A stretch of 64,000 bases of DNA from NCBI GenBank assembly GCA_963669405.2, contig CAXXHF010000001.1, positions 186,001 through 250,000 of the forward strand. Reading direction: 5' to 3'. The DNA comes from Aureisphaera sp963669405. Its GTDB lineage: Bacteria > Bacteroidota > Bacteroidia > Flavobacteriales > Flavobacteriaceae. Position numbers and translations under genes: made by a program. The notes below the pieces were generated by a model that saw nothing but the letters and a program-made list of their open reading frames with translations, did no database searches and was not told the origin of the DNA. The first letter of the stretch is position 1. Each line of letters begins with the position of its first letter. Shown here piece by piece: positions 61,690-64,000 of this stretch.

Positions 61690-62529
61690 CTATGAATGCA
61701 AAAGTATGGAATCCTTCAGCTCCATCTCATACTGATCTACCGTGTTTTTAAGTCCTATTTTGTTTAGAAAATCAACTTTGGTAGTAAGACGTGCATCTAC
61801 ATTATTAATTTTTATGGTATCTGAAACACTTTGTATAGCCAGAAACAAGTGGTGCCAATTATGTTCACCTTCTTCAAAAACATCAAATTGGGCTATATAT
61901 CCATTTGCTGGGTTTATTATAAAATAGGCCTTGTTTTCATTGTTAGACTGTACAACATAAAATTCATAGTCACTATTACCTATACTCTTTATATGATTGT
62001 CCCAAGAATAGTGATGCTGTTCTATTGCTTTCCAATCAAAGTAAGAAGCGCTTACTTTTTTTAGTTCTATAATCTCCCCGTTGTTTATAAGTGAAAGTTT
62101 ACCTCCATAGCATTTTAAGGTTTTGGTTATATGGAAGCCAACTCCTTCATATGCTTTTATGGCTTTTTTGTTTTTGGTGATCACTTCCAACGAACATAAC
62201 GTAATTCCGGCAGCTTTTAGGATTGGAAACGCAAAATCGTATAGTTTTTGCACAATCCGTTGACCTCGATAGGCAGGAATAACACCGGTTCCAGTATTAA
62301 AAGCAATGAATTCATTGTTACGATGGTCAACAGCATTTATAATAAACCCAACTAATTTTTCTTCATGAAACATTCCAAAGGAAAGATCATAACGAACCTT
62401 GGCCCGTTTCCATCGCTCTCTATAGAATTCGTGATCTGTAGGCATTTTGACAAAATAATTTTCAAAAGCTTTCAGAAAACAATCCATGAGTTGGTTAAAA
62501 CTTACGTGTTCCAGGGATTTTATAGTCAT
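61690..62529 (-). CDS. GNAT-family acetyltransferase
   Basis: A 279-residue protein. The first ~150 residues are a GNAT domain with the acetyl-CoA loop VIPAYRGQRIVQKLY and LEVITKNKKAIKAYEGVGF. The C-terminal part is less conserved and may form a second half-GNAT fold. It precedes the membrane AraC gene in one operon. Confidence 0.82.
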   Translation of the reverse strand: MTIKSLEHVSFNQLMDCFLKAFENYFVKMPTDHEFYRERWKRAKVRYDLSFGMFHEEKLVGFIINAVDHRNNEFIAFNTGTGVIPAYRGQRIVQKLYDFAFPILKAAGITLCSLEVITKNKKAIKAYEGVGFHITKTLKCYGGKLSLINNGEIIELKKVSASYFDWKAIEQHHYSWDNHIKSIGNSDYEFYVVQSNNENKAYFIINPANGYIAQFDVFEEGEHNWHHLFLAIQSVSDTIKINNVDARLTTKVDFLNKIGLKNTVDQYEMELKDSILLHS

Positions 62530-62668
62530 TAATGGTCTTGTTCATAAATAATCAAAAAGTAGCTGTTTTTTAGAGTCTTTTTAAAACCTACCATCAAATA
62601 TAGCAGCAATAGTACATCTTTATGTAATATTCCATATTTTAATCCTTTCATTCTATAAATACGTTTTT

Positions 62669-63784
62669 TTGAAACTGGATTTCAATTTTATCAATAGCAT
62701 GATCCTTTTTGGGGCTATTCAAGGGTTTATCCTTTGTTGGGTGCTCTACAAAAAAAGGAAGACCAATAAAGTGGCCATCCGTAATTTTATTTTGTTCCTC
62801 TTCTCCTTGAGCTTTCTGAATTTGTTTTATGCCCTTATGGATGCAAGGGTATTCGAAATCTACAAGCCTCTTTATGTCATTCCATTTCCCTATAAATATT
62901 TAATTGGGGTAGGTTTCTTCTTCTATATACGCTACAGCTTTAGGAAAAAAGTACCTTCCAAACCTTCCAAAAATGAGCTGCTTTTGTTTTTACCTGCACT
63001 TATTTATGGATTGTTGCATGTGTACTGGTTTTATATTTCGGCTCAGGAAAACAGTTATGAAATCATTTTGAAGGTGATCCAAACCGATTTTTTTAGAATT
63101 AACGAATTTGTTTACTTTTTCTTCACCCTAACATTACTCTTCTGGGGATTGTTATTCCTACAGAAGAAACGAAATATCTGGCGAGAACATTCACGAAAGT
63201 TGAAACATATAAAATGGCTTATCCTCTTTTCGCAGGTATTTATTGCTTTATGGCTTATTGACTTATGCATCTACACTATTGATTTGTTATTACATAAAGG
63301 GCAAGAAAGTATGCTCTTCTACTACCCTAACCTCATACTGAATTCTGCTTTCATTTATTGGATTGGATATATAGGGTATATGAAGCCTAGATTATTACTT
63401 TCTGAAATTGTGGAAATGGACACAGTACAACTAGATCCAAAATCTGAAATCGTAGAAAGTCAATTACAGGAATTGATGAAAACCAAAAAGGTGTATACCC
63501 AGTTGCATATTTCTCTGGGGCAAGTAGCTGAAATGTTGGAGATTTCAAAAAACGAACTTTCTCAACATATCAATAGTTACTATAAAATGAACTTTTCAGA
63601 ATACATCAATCTACTTCGCGTAGAAAAAGTAAAGGAACTTATTGCGTCCAATAACGGACGGTACACATTGCTGGCGTTGGCAGAACAGGCTGGCTTTAGT
63701 TCTAAATCATCTTTCAACAGTATTTTCAAAAAAATGGAAGGGATCACTCCTTCCCAATATAAAAAAAGAGGTAACTACACATAA
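62669..63784 (+). CDS. AraC-type regulator with membrane-spanning N-terminus
   Basis: A 371-residue paralogue in layout to 60558-61688: about seven N-terminal helices and a C-terminal double HTH (LGQVAEMLEISKNELSQHINSYYKMNFSEYINLLR and LALAEQAGFSSKSSFNSIFKKME). It starts (TTG 62669) divergently from the GNAT/AraC operon. It precedes a secreted protein gene at the window end and may control it. Confidence 0.83.
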   Translation: MKLDFNFINSMILFGAIQGFILCWVLYKKRKTNKVAIRNFILFLFSLSFLNLFYALMDARVFEIYKPLYVIPFPYKYLIGVGFFFYIRYSFRKKVPSKPSKNELLLFLPALIYGLLHVYWFYISAQENSYEIILKVIQTDFFRINEFVYFFFTLTLLFWGLLFLQKKRNIWREHSRKLKHIKWLILFSQVFIALWLIDLCIYTIDLLLHKGQESMLFYYPNLILNSAFIYWIGYIGYMKPRLLLSEIVEMDTVQLDPKSEIVESQLQELMKTKKVYTQLHISLGQVAEMLEISKNELSQHINSYYKMNFSEYINLLRVEKVKELIASNNGRYTLLALAEQAGFSSKSSFNSIFKKMEGITPSQYKKRGNYT

Positions 63785-63879
63785 AAACGTCCAAGATTGT
63801 TTTTTCTGTACTTATTTTAACCTTTAGCTATTGTCCTGCTTAAATTGATGGAATAGTTTTGACCAAAACAACTATAAGC

Positions 63880-64000
63880 ATGAATTGCAACCCTACCCCC
63901 TATTCCAGAATTATCAAAGTTTGTGTTCTGGTCCATATTTTTTTATTTCAAACTTTTCTGTGTGCTCAACAAGAGTTGAATTTCAATTTTGAAAAAACAA
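63880..64000 (+). CDS. Secreted protein, 5' part only (window end)
   Basis: ATG 63880 opens a frame that runs off the window. It encodes a signal peptide (VCVLVHIFLFQTFLCAQQ) and then ELNFNFEK, similar in form to the start of the mature serine hydrolase at 59119 (QEQKDFNFEGF). It may be another hydrolase of that type, but only 40 codons are visible. Confidence 0.55.
   Translation, partial: MNCNPTPYSRIIKVCVLVHIFLFQTFLCAQQELNFNFEKT

Overview
The window looks like a chromosomal segment of a Flavobacteriia (Bacteroidota) bacterium. It is AT-rich, and several promoters have the Bacteroidota form (TTTG or TTG, 19 bases, TAnnTTTG). Outer-membrane and secreted proteins, a TonB-dependent receptor, LytS/LytTR and AraC-type regulators, and many genes without Shine-Dalgarno sites fit the same group. 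No rRNA, tRNA or CRISPR array was seen. All family names come from reading motifs, not from database searches.

Positions 1-36,100 form a mosaic defence island built of cassettes. Three long copies of a dispersed repeat of about 860 bp (here R1; 2631-3507, 10924-11776, 17918-18774), several R1 fragments, and three near-identical radC-like genes (1-506, 3606-4226, 14175-14795) separate the cargo. Each radC-like gene is followed head-to-head by a minus-strand defence gene: a GHKL ATPase with a nuclease-like C-terminus; a helicase-nuclease with a trypsin-like peptidase; and a DRT2-type reverse transcriptase. Other cargo includes a duplicated TraB/GumN-fold gene, a MarR/YcaC/pirin operon, a small Xre operon, and a six-gene minus-strand operon (29759 to 19818) encoding Wadjet JetA-B-C-D followed by a RecF/PtuA-like ATPase and an HNH nuclease.

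The most notable locus is 14879-16795. The reverse transcriptase is preceded by about 310 nt of structured non-coding sequence. Inside it, two GTCACA copies lie exactly 87 nt apart and bound a stretch that is stop-free in one frame and closed by stops just outside both copies. Joined copy to copy it would give an endless reading frame, as known for the neo gene of Klebsiella DRT2. This is a prediction, and chance similarity is not excluded. Two defence proteins (helicase-nuclease and JetC) are each broken by an apparent one-base frameshift in a homopolymer.

From 36.1 kb onward the content is mostly ordinary chromosome: cold-shock proteins, a TonB-type receptor divergent from LytS/LytTR, a five-gene peptidase and threonine-related amino-acid operon, secreted proteins, and AraC/GNAT/beta-lactamase-family genes. 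One exception is a compact block at 54,864-59,014. It holds two TIR-type proteins and two proteins that appear to share the same C-terminal TPR-like module fused to different heads (a deoxyribosyltransferase-like domain and an alpha/beta-hydrolase), and it looks like a second conflict system.
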